Shown: positions 13,102 to 24,400, counted from the stretch's first letter. The stretch is DNA of 38,997 nucleotides from Cylindrodendrum hubeiense (GCA_014621425.1 JAANBB010000384.1:1-38997); one strand, 5' to 3'. The notes: a model not told the origin generated them from the letters alone. A program made the numbers and translations.

Positions 13102-13128
13102 CACAAGCCTCACAAGCCTCACAAGCCT
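13102..13128. repeat. 9-bp tandem repeat, 3 copies
   Basis: Three perfect head-to-tail copies of CACAAGCCT, directly after a TAGGTAGGTAGG run. Confidence 0.9.
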
Positions 13129-14030
13129 GGCGGTAAGCATGGGGGTTGAGGTGTGCAAATGCCCAAAACCCGGCAATCCCACAATCCATCCCACCTACAA
13201 AAGCAAGGTACCCGCACCATAGCGACCGGGGATATAATAACTAAGGTAGTCAATGCAGTGTTAGTACGGCAGATCCCAGCAGATCCAGTCACCGTCTGAG
13301 AAGTGAGCACAACAACACAGACATCAAACGGGCGCTCCCACATAACAGGAACTTTATATCTGGCCGGTAGGGCTTTGTCAAGGGTTTCCGGTTCTAGCCG
13401 CTCGAAGCCAGCAGGCTTGTTAGAGGCTGCTGACCGGCGAAAGCAGCTTTCCCGTGGACGGCACAGAATACGCCCAACGGCTCAAGACACGACACACAAC
13501 ACGACACGACATCTGCCTGCGCACTTGCAAGTACGAATGACATATATGGTGATCCTGACCAGAATTGGCCATGGCGATCCGGACCTGGGCCAATTCAAAA
13601 CGGAAGTGGATGGAGGAGAGAAGCAAAACACAAAGGGCAAAAAGTGATATCAGACAGAAACGAGCGAGCGAGCGAGCCTCCCCTCCCTCCTACCCCCGCC
13701 AGCTGGGCTGGGCCGAAACCGACTTGGCCATGGGCAAGGAAGGCTTTTGAGAATGGCTGTTCGACGACTGTGTGCGGGTTGTGAGTGCGAGTTGTGAGTG
13801 CGGGTTGTGAGTTGTGTGTGCGTCTGGTGTGCGTGTGTGCAGGAGCGTAGTGACAGTAGTGACAGACAGTTGCGAGTCGGAGCAACCACTTATATGGGCA
13901 CACGTGACTGACGGATGCCCTGCAATGACAGCCCTGGACGCGCAGTTTGAGGATATCCCCGGCGGCGCAGTCGCAGGATGAGGTGTCTTGCCGGGCGGCG
14001 GCTTCCTGGAAGCGGGATTTGGGCGAAGTT

Positions 14031-14074
14031 GTGGATGCATCGTGGATGCATCGCGGGTGCATCGCGGGTGCATC
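14031..14074. repeat. 11-bp tandem repeat, 4 copies
   Basis: Two copies of GTGGATGCATC followed by two copies of GCGGGTGCATC. Like copies sit side by side, which suggests stepwise duplication. Confidence 0.9.
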
Positions 14075-14140
14075 GAGGGTCCAATTGCGGTTTTTGCATC
14101 CCCCCCATGATGCCCCATCGGGGACCAACAGCGACGCTGC

Positions 14141-14192
14141 GCTGCCGAATGGGCGCTGCGCTGCCGAATGGGCGATGCGCTGCCGAATGGGC
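14141..14192. repeat. 19-bp-spaced repeat, 3 copies
   Basis: GCTGCCGAATGGGC recurs at 14141, 14160 and 14179, exactly 19 bp apart, with near-identical spacers. Confidence 0.88.
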
Positions 14193-14765
14193 GACCAAGT
14201 CGTCGCCGTGCTGGGATCCCGGGTGGGTTTTTCCCTTGGCGGGGTTCACATCCCATCCCACATCCCACATCCCTCCTCCTCCCAAGCTCTAATAAAGCGC
14301 CACCCCTGCGGTTTCGCTGCTTTTGAGTCTTTGCCAGCGCCTTGCCGTCTAGCCTTGTCGCCTCCAAGCCGGCCGGGCCATTCAGGACCATTCAGCGGCC
14401 AGTGGAGCGTCACTTCTCACTTTTCACCAATTTCACCAGGTCCTGCTCGCGCGCAGCTGGGTCTCATCCACGTCCGCGCCGTCCTTGTCGTTCCCATTGC
14501 TCCCGTCTCTCGTCCTCATCGCCCTCGTCGCCCTCCCAGCTCCTGATCGAGATCGAGCCTGTCGCGGTACAAACGATAGACACTGCGTCTTGTCTTGTCT
14601 CAACCTCGCCCACTCGCCCACTGGGCCACTTCAGCTCAGCTACCCCTCCTCGTCCGCCTGTGACCTCACCTTGGGTCCTCGTTCGGGTTTGAAACCAGCC
14701 CGACGAGTGCGACACCCACCACTCCATCCACCACTCCATCGTCCTCCCCCTGGACTTCGGAACTC

Positions 14766-14772
14766 TATATAT
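14766..14772 (+). promoter_or_regulatory. TATA box of the OMP decarboxylase gene
   Basis: TATATAT lies 78-84 bp upstream of the start codon and is followed at once by a C/T-rich run, the usual arrangement before transcription starts in filamentous fungi. Transcription probably begins within about 14785..14830. Confidence 0.6.
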
Positions 14773-14849
14773 TCCCCCCTCTCCCTCTCCGTTTGTTCAC
14801 CCTGCCATCCTGCCATCCTGCACCATTCGCCTTCGCTTTCGCCTTCGCC

Positions 14850-15956
14850 ATGTCGTCGATTCACCCCACCCTCAAGGCGACTTTCGCCAGCCGCTCTGAG
14901 ACGGCCACCCACCCCCTCAACGCCTACCTGTTCAAGCTCATGGACCTCAAGGCATCGAACCTCTGCCTCAGCGCCGATGTCGCCACTGCTCGCGAATTGC
15001 TCTACTTCGCCGACAAGATTGGCCCCGTCATCGTCGTCCTCAAGACCCATTACGACATGGTCTCTGGCTGGGACTTCCACCCCCAGACCGGCACCGGCGC
15101 CAAGCTGGCCTCCCTGGCCCGAAAGCACGGTTTCCTCATTTTTGAGGATCGCAAGTTCGGCGATATTGGAAACACCGTCGAGCTGCAGTACACCAGCGGC
15201 GCTGCCCGCATTATCGAGTGGGCTCACATCACCAACGTCAACATGGTACCCGGCAAGGCCTCTGTAGCCTCTCTCTCCCACGCCGCTAGCAGGTGGCTCC
15301 AGAGGCGCGATTACGAAGTCAAGACCTCCATCAGCATTGGAACTCCTGCGATAAGCAACGCCGATGATGACAGCGAGCGGTCCGATGCCGAGCGGACGGA
15401 TGGAAGCGAGGAAGCCCCTCTTCCCGATAACAACGGGCGCAAGGGCAGCATCGTCTCTACCACCACTGTCACTCAGCAATACGAGGCGGTCGACTCACCG
15501 CGCCTCATCAAGACCATTGCCGAGGGCGATGACTCCATGTTTCCCGGAATCGAAGAAGCTCCTATTGAGAGGGGTCTCCTTATCTTAGCACAGATGTCTA
15601 GCGAGGGCAACTTTATGAACAAGGAGTACACTCAGGCCTGTGTAGAAGCCGCAAGAGAGCACAAGGACTTTGTCATGGGTTTCATCTCCCAGGAGACTCT
15701 CAACACGCAGCCCGACGATGCTTTCATCCACATGACCCCTGGCTGCCAATTGCCCCCTCAGGGTGAGGATGAGAACGCCGCCGTCAAGGGTGACGGCAAG
15801 GGCCAGCAGTACAACACACCGCAGAAGATCATTGGTGTTGCTGGCGCCGACATCGCCATTGTCGGACGTGGCATCATCAAGGCCAGCGATCCGGAGGAGG
15901 AGGCCGACAGGTATCGTTCCGCAGCGTGGAAGGCTTACACGGAGCGGGTTCGATGA
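14850..15956 (+). CDS. pyr4: Orotidine 5'-phosphate decarboxylase (pyr4/URA3 type)
   Basis: Cytosolic enzyme that decarboxylates OMP to UMP, the last step of de novo pyrimidine synthesis. It has 368 residues and no intron. The TIM-barrel active site is complete: Lys65 in VVLKTHYD, then Asp100, Lys102 and Asp105 in [12 protein letters not shown], and the phosphate-binding Arg340 in IAIVGRGI. The signature MTPGCQL is near 295-301. A hydrophilic insert at about 155-238 separates barrel strands. Yeast Ura3 and Aspergillus PyrG lack such an insert, but sordariomycete Pyr4 proteins are known to be longer. The start is the ATG at 14850 in GCCATG context; open sequence further upstream offers only a TTG. 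The stop codon lies inside an 11-bp tandem repeat. The next gene, TAF13, is convergent. Confidence 0.96.
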   Translation: MSSIHPTLKATFASRSETATHPLNAYLFKLMDLKASNLCLSADVATARELLYFADKIGPVIVVLKTHYDMVSGWDFHPQTGTGAKLASLARKHGFLIFEDRKFGDIGNTVELQYTSGAARIIEWAHITNVNMVPGKASVASLSHAASRWLQRRDYEVKTSISIGTPAISNADDDSERSDAERTDGSEEAPLPDNNGRKGSIVSTTTVTQQYEAVDSPRLIKTIAEGDDSMFPGIEEAPIERGLLILAQMSSEGNFMNKEYTQACVEAAREHKDFVMGFISQETLNTQPDDAFIHMTPGCQLPPQGEDENAAVKGDGKGQQYNTPQKIIGVAGADIAIVGRGIIKASDPEEEADRYRSAAWKAYTERVR

Positions 15957-15984
15957 TTTGCAGACGATTTGCAGATGATTTGCA
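15952..15984. repeat. 11-bp tandem repeat spanning the pyr4 stop codon
   Basis: GATGATTTGCA, GACGATTTGCA and GATGATTTGCA lie head to tail. The TGA stop (15954..15956) is part of the first copy, so the repeat starts at the last coding codon and continues into the 3' UTR. Confidence 0.9.
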
Positions 15985-16588
15985 GGTTTGATGGCATTAA
16001 GAGATGGGGGCGGCGAACTGTCTAGCGGAATTCATGATTTACGCGGGAGTGTCTCTGGGAAGTAGCATTCAAAAGAGGAAGAGGAATAATACTCGAAGAT
16101 TCGGGATGGGATTCAAATCACTTTGGTCCTCCGTATTTTGCGCAGCATTGGGAATATACGAATATACCCGCATGTGTTAGCATGCTTGCCCCCTTTCTCA
16201 TGTCAAAGTTCAACTGCTCGTTGTTCTCCCTGACATGACTTCCTTTGCTTCGTTTTGATCCTCCGAATCCCAACCCGATTCTACAAGTTGCAGCCCCCCC
16301 CACAGTTTCTCACAGGACTAAAGCGTTTAGGAAACAAGGCCGGCTCCTTTGAGGCTAATCAACTTGGCAGATACTCCACCTGCATGGGACGAATTGTAAA
16401 AGATGTTCCCATAGGGGTCATGCCGTTTTCGACTTTGTGATTCGTAATTCTGATGCAAATTCCATAACTTGTGACTCCATGCCACCGAGGGCTATATGTT
16501 GTGCCCTGCCCGAAACCCAATATCCCAACGCCTGTGCCATGCCTATCTCCCAAAACACCCAAGAAGCAGAGACAAATCGCCTACATGC
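15957..16588. other. Intergenic between convergent pyr4 and TAF13
   Basis: About 630 bp shared by two 3' ends. Apart from the tandem repeat at the pyr4 stop I see no gene and no clear structure. Confidence 0.65.
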
Positions 16589-17118
16589 TCAACGCTTCTT
16601 TCCCAAGGCATCCGCCTCCGCCTCGATGTCGTCATCGGCCTCACCAAGCTCCTCCTCGACCCTCGGCGCCCGAGCCTCGGGTTTGCTGTGGCGCTTCTCC
16701 TCGTCGGCGGCATCCTTCATGATTTCGTCCTCGCCGTCGCGCAGAATCTCACGCGCCTTCTTGATCTCCTTTTGCTTCTCAAAGACCTCTTGCACCTTGC
16801 CCAGAAACGCTGGGTTCTTGCGGAACGCAAACTCAAAGTCTTCGTACTTGATCTTCTGCCGCCCGGAGTAGTTGGCCGCGCGCGTCGCCTCGAACGCGAT
16901 CGATTGCATGAAGTCGGTGAGGATCTCGTCGAGGACTCGCACCGTCTCGGGGAGGGGGTTTTGCACGTCGCCGTGAGCGTAGAGCAGCTGCGCCACTTGA
17001 TGAATTTGTCAGATCAATGGAGGTTCTGGGATGGAATAACTGGACGAGCAGACGTACGCTCGTTGTGGCTAAAGTTCATCTTGCCGACATTCTTGCCGGC
17101 ACGTGCTCGAGGCTCCAT
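16589..17118 (-). CDS. taf13: TFIID subunit TAF13
   Basis: Histone-fold subunit of general transcription factor TFIID; it pairs with TAF11. It has 155 residues in two exons, 17118..17058 and 16995..16589. The 62-nt intron (16996..17057) has donor GTACGT and acceptor AAG and splits a Leu codon, giving HNE-L-AQLLYAHGD. The histone fold covers about residues 20-85, including LPETVRVLDEILTDFM and the RQKIKYEDFEFAFRKN segment typical of TAF13. A charged helix (FEKQKEIKKAREIL) and an acidic tail ending ADALGKKR follow. MEPRARAGKN is the expected fungal N-terminus. The gene is divergent from Kish and has a TATA-like element about 80 bp upstream. Confidence 0.93.
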
Positions 17119-17534
17119 CTTGACTTGGTTGGGGCGTCGCAAGAGCGGCGCGTGTAATCCGTAGGGGAAAAGAGTTCGGCGGGGGAGGCCTGTGTAGATA
17201 TAAATCCCGAGGCCGAGATCCCGAGGAGTGAAATCAGCCGTATGATGTTGTTTAGATGGTTGGTTGAAGTGGACGTTGAGCGTGACGATTGAGGTTCAAC
17301 CGGGTTGGTGGGGGGCGGCATGTGCCTGTGGGGGGCCAGACGTCACCCATGCACATCCCGGCTCGGCGAATCTTTACCCCTAAGCACACCTTGCCTGTGG
17401 TGGAAGGCTAGCAAGCACCTGGGCCAGCTCCCTTGCGCGCCGCCGCTGGACTTTCGCGACGACAAGCTGTCTGCCACGTACGAAATCGACACCAACAATT
17501 CCCCAACTGACTGATTCCGCTGTTGGTTGCCAAT
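17119..17534. promoter_or_regulatory. Shared TAF13-Kish upstream region
   Basis: 416 bp separates the divergent start codons. A TATA-like TTTATATC on the minus strand (17197..17204) faces TAF13. No matching TATA box is seen for Kish. Shared control is possible from the spacing alone. Confidence 0.45.
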
Positions 17535-17914
17535 ATGGTATGCTCCCTGTTGTTCCGGCGAGACAACAAGCTCTGACAAGCTTCTGTAGTCGGCCCTCTT
17601 CAACTTCCAGTCGCTCCTCCTCGTCCTCCTGCTGCTCATCTGCACGAGCGCATACGTCCACCACTTCGCCCCGGGCTTCATGGACAAGAAGAAGGATGGG
17701 TATGTTATACCGAAGTCCTTTACAATGAGACGTACATAGCTGACCAGTCTAGTGTGATGGGAATCTTCTGGAAATGCGCAAGGATAGGGGAACGACTAAG
17801 TCCCTTCATCAGCATCTGCTGTGTCCTCATGGCCGTATGTCCTGTCTCGTATCTATGTCGATTCTGCCTACCATCGTTGCTGACACAAACCAGGTCTCTA
17901 TCCTTCTGAACTAG
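17535..17914 (+). CDS. Kish/TMEM167 small secretory-pathway membrane protein
   Basis: A 71-residue Golgi-type membrane protein of the Kish/TMEM167 family, needed for early constitutive secretion in animals. Four exons: 17535..17537 (only the ATG), 17590..17699, 17753..17834 and 17894..17914. Introns are 52, 53 and 59 nt, all GT-AG with CTGAC-like branch sites in the first two. The spliced protein reads MSALFNFQSLLLVLLLLICT and onward, with a membrane segment at 9-24. It then has the family's strongest motif, GIFWKCARIGERLSPF, at about 41-56, and a second hydrophobic helix to the C-terminus SILLN. The length matches human TMEM167A (72 residues). No exon is long enough to stand out as an open frame, so it is easily missed. 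The match across every splice junction makes the model solid. Confidence 0.94.
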
Positions 17915-20200
17915 ATGCCACAATCCCTACGAAACGTTTCCTTCAGATATCACAACAAACGAGGAGTTAGGTGGGCGACTAGTGATGGCGATTGCCAGGC
18001 GTATGCGACATGGTTTACTACGATTTATTTTCATAACCGAGGCCCTCACTTTGGATGAGGTGTAGGTGCAGGAGGATCACAGGATGTCAGCTTAACAAGC
18101 TGCTTCTTTCAGAAACGACGGCCCGCTGAATGAGTTTGCGTCACACTCAACCTGCCGCGACCCCAAAGAGGAAGCACTCAGACCCGATGTCCCACGAAAT
18201 ACTATCGAAACGATGTGTACTTCGCCCCGATGCGTACGCCTGCACTCTGCGCTGCGACGGCTGGCCGAGACGCCCGATGGATGTGCGTTGTTCTGCTGGT
18301 TGTTGCCTAGACAGTCACATACGATTGGATTCCGTTGGGGAATAAATACGGTATCCCTGGTCGTTTGATGGACACATCATTTGTCACCGGCAGGTCAAGG
18401 GACAAGGTGTCAAACCGGGAAGCCCGAATGCGGGCTTACACTGACGAGCAGTACCCGTAATCGATGTTTGGGTCAACGATCAGCGATGCATAGGAATATT
18501 ACACGTCAAAGTACGAATGTATCTCACCACTGAGAATATGCATTCAATGCATTGTCCAAACTAGTACCCGTGAGCTGTGTCTTGAATCAATGCGACTTGG
18601 TTATGGGATGCGTGTCTCCCACACCGTCTCATAGTACTGCTGTTCGAGGCTCCCTTCACAATAGCTGCGAGTCTTAAGCATGTTCCATGTCAGGTAACCC
18701 CAGGTTATGCAATTGTTGTGAAGCACGCAATGGAGGGACCGCCTTGGCATTGACTGAAATATATTGCAAGGGCGTGTCTACATAGTACACAAAGGGATTA
18801 TGTGGCGAAACAGCAAACAAGCTGAAGCTGTCTAGGGAGAATCAAGGAGGAGAGGGATGGGGCCGTCCGATGTCTTTCTACTTCGTGTCCATTGATGCAA
18901 CCCTAAATAGAATGTGATGAAACCACGGAGAGGGGCCTTGGGCCTTTTTCTCCCCACGGATCGCCAACGGAAATAGCTTTGGATGTGTTGGTTAGAGTGA
19001 GGGACGCAAACGCATGGGGTGTTTCAAGTGAGGATAGTTGCGGCGCTGGGAGTGGCCAACAATGGACATGGGAGAAATTTGGGGATTCACAAACGGATCA
19101 ATAGCATGGTTCCCGAATGGCTTGTAGATGATTCTCCCTTGTGCAACCCTCGTCAGCTTGCTGCGTGTCAACTCGTATTTCATACCAATGGGGCCCGATG
19201 GGACGGGATGGACATTGGAATGAGGTAGAGCAGCCAAGGAACTAAGCAAATAAGTGTTGGCAGCCCAGGCGGACGCAGTCACACACCAGAAGGCCTCAGT
19301 GACCTGTTTTTACCCTTTCGTACGAAGTTGGGTGTACACATTGATTGGCGCACACAGACACACAGACTTACACGAGGAGCAACAATCGGCAGCCCACATA
19401 CCCCGTGGTAGAGGGTGTGCTGACTCTGCTCCAAGACTGTCTCGCATCCGCTAGGCTACGAGTTTCTAGCATTGTTACCAGCCGGGAGCCGGGTCTTAAG
19501 TCTTGGCGAGCGGCCTGGCGCTGGCGCAAGGGGAGCTGGAGAACGGACACACGAGGCTCCATCCGCAAACCCGCATCGTGGGGCACCGACAGCACCGACC
19601 GAACCGACCGCACCGAGTTTCTCGCCCCTCTTTGTCGGTCTTCTGACTCGCAACGGCTCTAAAGTAAAATTGACACGGAAAGGTAAGTTTCGGGCAAGAG
19701 GTTGCCAAAGTCAAGCGCCTCGTCTGGCGGCGAGCTACAGAAGAGGTGTGGTTGACTCAGGTGAGCAAACGGCACGGATGCACGGATGGCGGGTGAAGGC
19801 AGGGGGAAAGGCGAAGCAGCCTTTTCGGGAGGTGATGCTCTGTACGCGGATTGCGGCCCCGGGTGGATGGGTGGATGCGGGCATGCATCGCGGACGAGGC
19901 AGAGTCCAGCTGTGGCAAGGCTCCCGGGGGTATCGCTGGATGGATTGATAGACTGATGGGTTGATGGATTGAAGGATGACGGATGGTTCGTCCACGCATC
20001 AGCATCAGCATCAGCCTCAGCACCAGCATCACACCAGTGCTAAGCTAACATCAGGGGAACAGGGACTAGGAATGGAGACCAGAGGAGCAAGCGGCCCTTT
20101 TTTCTGTCTCATCAATCTCTCGCCCTGTTTTCCGGGCGACCTGTTTAGTAAATAGCCCGGCCGGACCCCAGACCCAACAAAGCGACGGTATCATAAACAC
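17915..20200. other. Gene-free stretch, part 1
   Basis: No coding region supported. Open frames here are short, lack family features and do not join across plausible introns. Low-complexity runs rich in GATGG, GGATGGATT and CATCAG units lie at about 19860..20030. Confidence 0.55.
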
Positions 20201-20208
20201 GCTCTGGT

Positions 20209-20231
20209 AGAGGAGGAGGAGGAGGAGGAGG
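20209..20231. repeat. (GAG)n microsatellite
   Basis: About seven uninterrupted AGG/GAG triplets. Confidence 0.9.
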
Positions 20232-20537
20232 CGCCGGCATTGTGGTAGGGTTGGCAGTAAACCATAAAAAAAGGGATCCTTTCGTATTGGGGCCTTGCAT
20301 GGCGCTATCGCCATTCCGCCCCGTCCCGGCTGCAGGGTCGGCGGCCTTTTTGTTTTATTACCCAGCGCAGGCAATGCAATAATACAGGGTGATGGCGCTC
20401 ATCAGCGCGCGGCCCCGTGACCGTTGACCTTGACCTTGGGGGATCCAGTCGTGAGCCTCACCGAGCAAGCGAGGGCTTGGGGCTGAAGTTAGCCGGTGGC
20501 GGGCGTGAGGCTCGGGGCAAAAATAGAAGAGGCACGT

Positions 20538-20577
20538 CGTAGTATGCCGTAGTAGGCCGTAGTAGGTCGTAATACGG
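20538..20577. repeat. 10-bp tandem repeat, 4 copies
   Basis: CGTAGTATGC, CGTAGTAGGC, CGTAGTAGGT and CGTAATACGG in strict 10-bp register; the last copy is diverged. Confidence 0.85.
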
Positions 20578-21629
20578 CGTTATCTCCACATTCTGGGGTC
20601 CAATCTGGCATGGGAATATGCCGGCTGTGTGGGATTATGGGGATGCCGATGGAGATGAGGCGTCACACAGAGTGTGTCAGCGGTTGGGTCAGTGGGTGTC
20701 TTTGGTTGTCTGGGCGGACCCCAAGGTTCGAGAATGACCTCAGCGTAGGCCGAGAGAGGGTTTTCGGCATGTCAGTGCGAGCGTGAGGGTGAGCTTGCGG
20801 GTCTGAGAGAGGTGCGAGTCTGAGTCTGATTGCGATAGTCTGAGTGTGCGTGGCTGATGAGCCCAAGCTGAAAGGAGGTTCCCGCCCGCCGCGAGGCCAA
20901 GCTCCAGCTGAAGCGGACGAGGCGAAGGCGGATGAAGCTCGGCCGTGGCGGGTGGCATCCATCACCCATTGGAACATTCCAGGACGGGACGGGGGGAGCG
21001 AGGGAGGCACCGGGGAACGGGGTCTGTGTTTGAAGCCCCGAGGCTACGCTACCAACCAATATGCACTGGGAGCGATCCTTAGCTGGTTTGGGTTCCAGGT
21101 TTATGTCAAGGTGAAACCGAAACAGGGCAGAGGGCAGAGTCATCAGCGCTGAAATTCGGGGGTGCGAATTACTCATGCACTGTCAATCACCAAGTACTAC
21201 CTACGTATGAGAGGGAGCAGGCTAAATCCAGCACACGTCCGCAGCCAGAGCGGATGCACGAGCGCGCGTATGTAGTATACTTCGTACTGGTTTTTGGGGA
21301 CGCAGAGACGTGGGTAAAGACGTGTATAGACAGAGGCGCAGATGCTAGCTGCTGCTGTTCGCCGCTGGCTGTGCTGCATCTATAGTTTTGTTGAGGCCCG
21401 TTTGCAACCATGTGCCCGGTATATTCTTTGTCTCTGCGCGCGCCCGTCCGTGTATGCGTACTACGTATGTGTATGCAAGACGAATAGTCAGACTAAGGTC
21501 GGTCTGGCGCTGCCGGGCTGCGAGGATGGAGGGAGGGTGATGACGATGAGACGGCCACCTAAGCCACGGTAGGATAGAAGGGTTGGGACGAGGTATATCA
21601 CCGAAAGTATGTGTGTGGATGGCTTGGAT

Positions 21630-21669
21630 TGAGCCGGACCTGAGCTGGCCTGAGCCGGCCTGAGCTGGC
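21630..21669. repeat. 10-bp tandem repeat, 4 copies
   Basis: Units of the form TGAGCYGGCC repeat exactly every 10 bp, alternating C and T at the sixth position. A decayed fifth copy follows. Confidence 0.88.
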
Positions 21670-22461
21670 CAGTGCTGGCACATGGCATGAGGCGTGTGTG
21701 TGAGGGATAGCGTCGTGAGCGTACGATCCTATGCGGTGCTGATGCGGCTGGCGCTGCGGTTACGGCGGTCAAAAGAGTCACAGCCAAGGCCCCGGGCCTC
21801 AAATGACCTTCATTTTGGGCAGTGCAGCAGGTGCAGCGCAGTGCATCGCAGCGCAGCAGAGAGAGATAATTACGGCCCAAGCTGGGTGCAGGTGGAAAGT
21901 CGCAGCGATGCGTTGGCTGTTCCTGGATGGGGGACTCGTGGGAGACGGTGAGGTCCACGGGGTCGTCGACGACGGTGCGGCGGACCAAGGGATTGGTGGG
22001 TTGGCAGCAGCATGGCCCAGTCCTGGGCACCTGGGGATGGATCAACACGGACGTGGGAGCGCCACATGGACGAGAAGGGGGAATGCGAGGCGAGGGCAGT
22101 TCCCTGATGAGTCGGTGACGAGCGACTACTGGCCAGCGTTCGACCCAGAACGAGCGACGAGAGACAACAAACAAACAAAACGGCCAGAGACAAGAGCGAC
22201 GGCAGAGACAAATCCACTTTGACGAGGCTCGATTCGGCTACGAGCCACTGTCTCTCCCAATATCCCTCCCTGCCTGCACCTGACAGACAGGGCCCCCAAC
22301 TCGAGTGCCACTGCACTTACAGAACCCAAGCACCAAAGCACCAAAACCACACCACCACGACACCACCACCGTCTGACGTTGCTGTCGCCGCTGGCGCTGT
22401 CAATGCACCCGGGCCCGGACCTTGATCCGGGCCTGCACGCGCGTGGAGGCGCCGGCGCTGG

Positions 22462-22501
22462 GTGATGGATGGGTGATGGGTGATGGGTGATGGGCGATGG
22501 G
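22462..22501. repeat. 7-bp TGATGGG repeat
   Basis: Four to five copies of TGATGGG with slight variation. Confidence 0.85.
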
Positions 22502-22544
22502 GATGGGTGAAGCGTGGGCGAGCCTGGATGAGCCTGGATCACCC

Positions 22545-22568
22545 CGACACCGACACCGACACCGACAC
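22545..22568. repeat. 6-bp CGACAC repeat, 4 copies
   Basis: Four perfect copies of CGACAC. Confidence 0.92.
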
Positions 22569-23276
22569 CATCCTGAGCCTGACTCTCGCCGCCCTGAAGA
22601 TTTCGCTTCCCATCTCCCCATCGGGGGTGCCCTTTCCACATCCGCCACCCTTTCGCACGCTCACCTGGCTGGCTGCGACGCTGCCTTCGCCAGCAACAGG
22701 GGACCATCCTGAACGAAGGGGCTCCACACCATACACCTGGCGCTTGCCTACCAGCACGAGATCGTGAGGACCCTCGTCAGCACGCGCGAGGCGTGAGGCA
22801 TGAGGCATTGAGGCATGAGGCGCGATACGTAAACTGGGTCGACTGGGTCGACTGGGTCCGGCCGTCGTTTGTACCAAACCAGTTCCCAGTGCCCAGTGGT
22901 CCAGTTCCCAGTTCCCACGCGGCCGGGATCTGGCCCGCCGGCGATGGGCGGGTTCGGCCTCCCATCGGTAGTAGCGCCACAGGGCACATCTTACGCTTGT
23001 TTGGGTCCGACCTCTGGGTGGCCAGACTTTCACCCTTCATTCGAGCTGTGCTTTGGTGTTGCTTGGGTGCGTCTCGTCTCGGGAGCAAAGTGGCACGACG
23101 CCTGGGCATGCCAACGCCCCGTCCCCCTCGCTGCTCTCCGGGGCCCAGGGTCATGTCCCATGCCTCCTCCCATCGGAAGACCACCGCTGCTGAACCTGTG
23201 CGCCGTGGCGAAAGGCTGCGCGCCCCGAGTTCGTTAGGGCAGGTACACCGGACACGGGATGATGTGTTCGGGCGAC

Positions 23277-23320
23277 GATGGTGGTGGTGGTGATGGTGGT
23301 GATGGTGGTGGTGGCGGAGG
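23277..23320. repeat. GGT/GAT trinucleotide tract
   Basis: GATGGTGGTGGTGGT-type triplets run for about 44 bp on the plus strand. Confidence 0.88.
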
Positions 23321-24340
23321 GATCGGATGCCGACAGGCGCGCGCGCTGTAAAATAGAATCAAGCGGCCCCTCGCATCCTTCCAAGGAGGCGAGATGCCAT
23401 ATTCCACCCCCAGGACTTCTGTTACGTCGTCTTGCGTCTTGCGCCGCCGCCCCCATCGCCATCCCCGGTTCGGGCAATGCACGCGGCCTTGGGAAGGGTT
23501 GGGCCCCACGGACGGGTTTTCCCACTCGTGCAACACAGCCAGCGTCATCGCCAATCTCGTTTCGAGACTTTTGGGTTGCCCGTCCAAGTGACCTCACAGG
23601 TGGGCAATGGCTCGTAGCGGCCGAAGCTGGGGCGGCTCATTAGTCGCGACGACTCCGCTCTCTGCACGCTTCTGGCCCGCTTCTAGATCAGCGGCGGCGG
23701 CTGATGGGTCCTCAAGTCGCCTCTTACCCCCTGGCGGTTCCCACCCCTGGCACCACTGGGTCCATCCCTGGTAATCCTGGACGCCTTGGGGGAGGTCCCT
23801 GGACCCTGCGGGATCCCTTGGAGATGGATTGGATGAGGATGAAGGGTTCAGGCTGTGGAGGGAAGCCCCAAAAATGCCAAAGGTCCTTTGAAGGGTGCTG
23901 GGATTTCTGGGATTCTGGGATTCTGGCCCATTCCACCCTGTGCATCCCGCTCCTCCCACCGTGGCGTCTCCCCTGCTGCTTGCTGCTGCTGCTCCTCCTG
24001 CTTGCTGCTAATGCTGTCGCTGTCACTGATGCCGCCGCCACAACGAAATCTCGTTCGTAGCCATTGCCGGACTGAGTGCCACTGTACCGCGCCTGTGACT
24101 GATCTGAACCCGGCCCTCGGTCTTGGCCCCCAACGTGATGGAGCCGAGAGGTACCCCGAAAGGTACCCGTGGGGTACTTCCCTTGCAGACCTTGACGCCT
24201 CGTCGAGCCAGGTTCCGGCTGTCCCTCTATTTATTTGGAGGTATGCAAGGGCAAGCTTGAGCCATGCCATGCCATGCCATGGATGCCATGCCGCACCTGC
24301 TGGCGGCGTGCTTTCGGGGGGAACTTGCTGGGGACGACTC

Positions 24341-24400
24341 CAACTATGGACCACTATGGACCACTATGGACCACTACGGACCACTACGGACCACTGTGGG
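24341..24400. repeat. 10-bp tandem repeat, 6 copies
   Basis: Six units of CCACTATGGA type in perfect 10-bp register. The edge copies are diverged (CAACTATGGA, CCACTGTGGG) and pairs of neighbours are identical. Confidence 0.93.

Larger units (their letters stand above)
11998..14849. other. Intergenic between divergent transporter and OMP decarboxylase genes
   Basis: About 2.85 kb with no gene I can support. It holds upstream regions for both divergent genes. There are many short tandem repeats: 9 bp x3 at 13102..13128, 11 bp x4 at 14031..14074 and 19 bp x3 at about 14141..14192, plus GAGC and GTGAGTGCGGGTT-like runs at about 13661..13830. The plus strand has no ATG from 14190 to the decarboxylase start. 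A CACGTGAC E-box lies at 13901..13908. Confidence 0.65.

Noticed and set aside
14031..14192. Repeat arrays considered as a CRISPR-like locus
   Set aside because: Units are directly adjacent or nearly so with no unique spacers, and the genome is eukaryotic.
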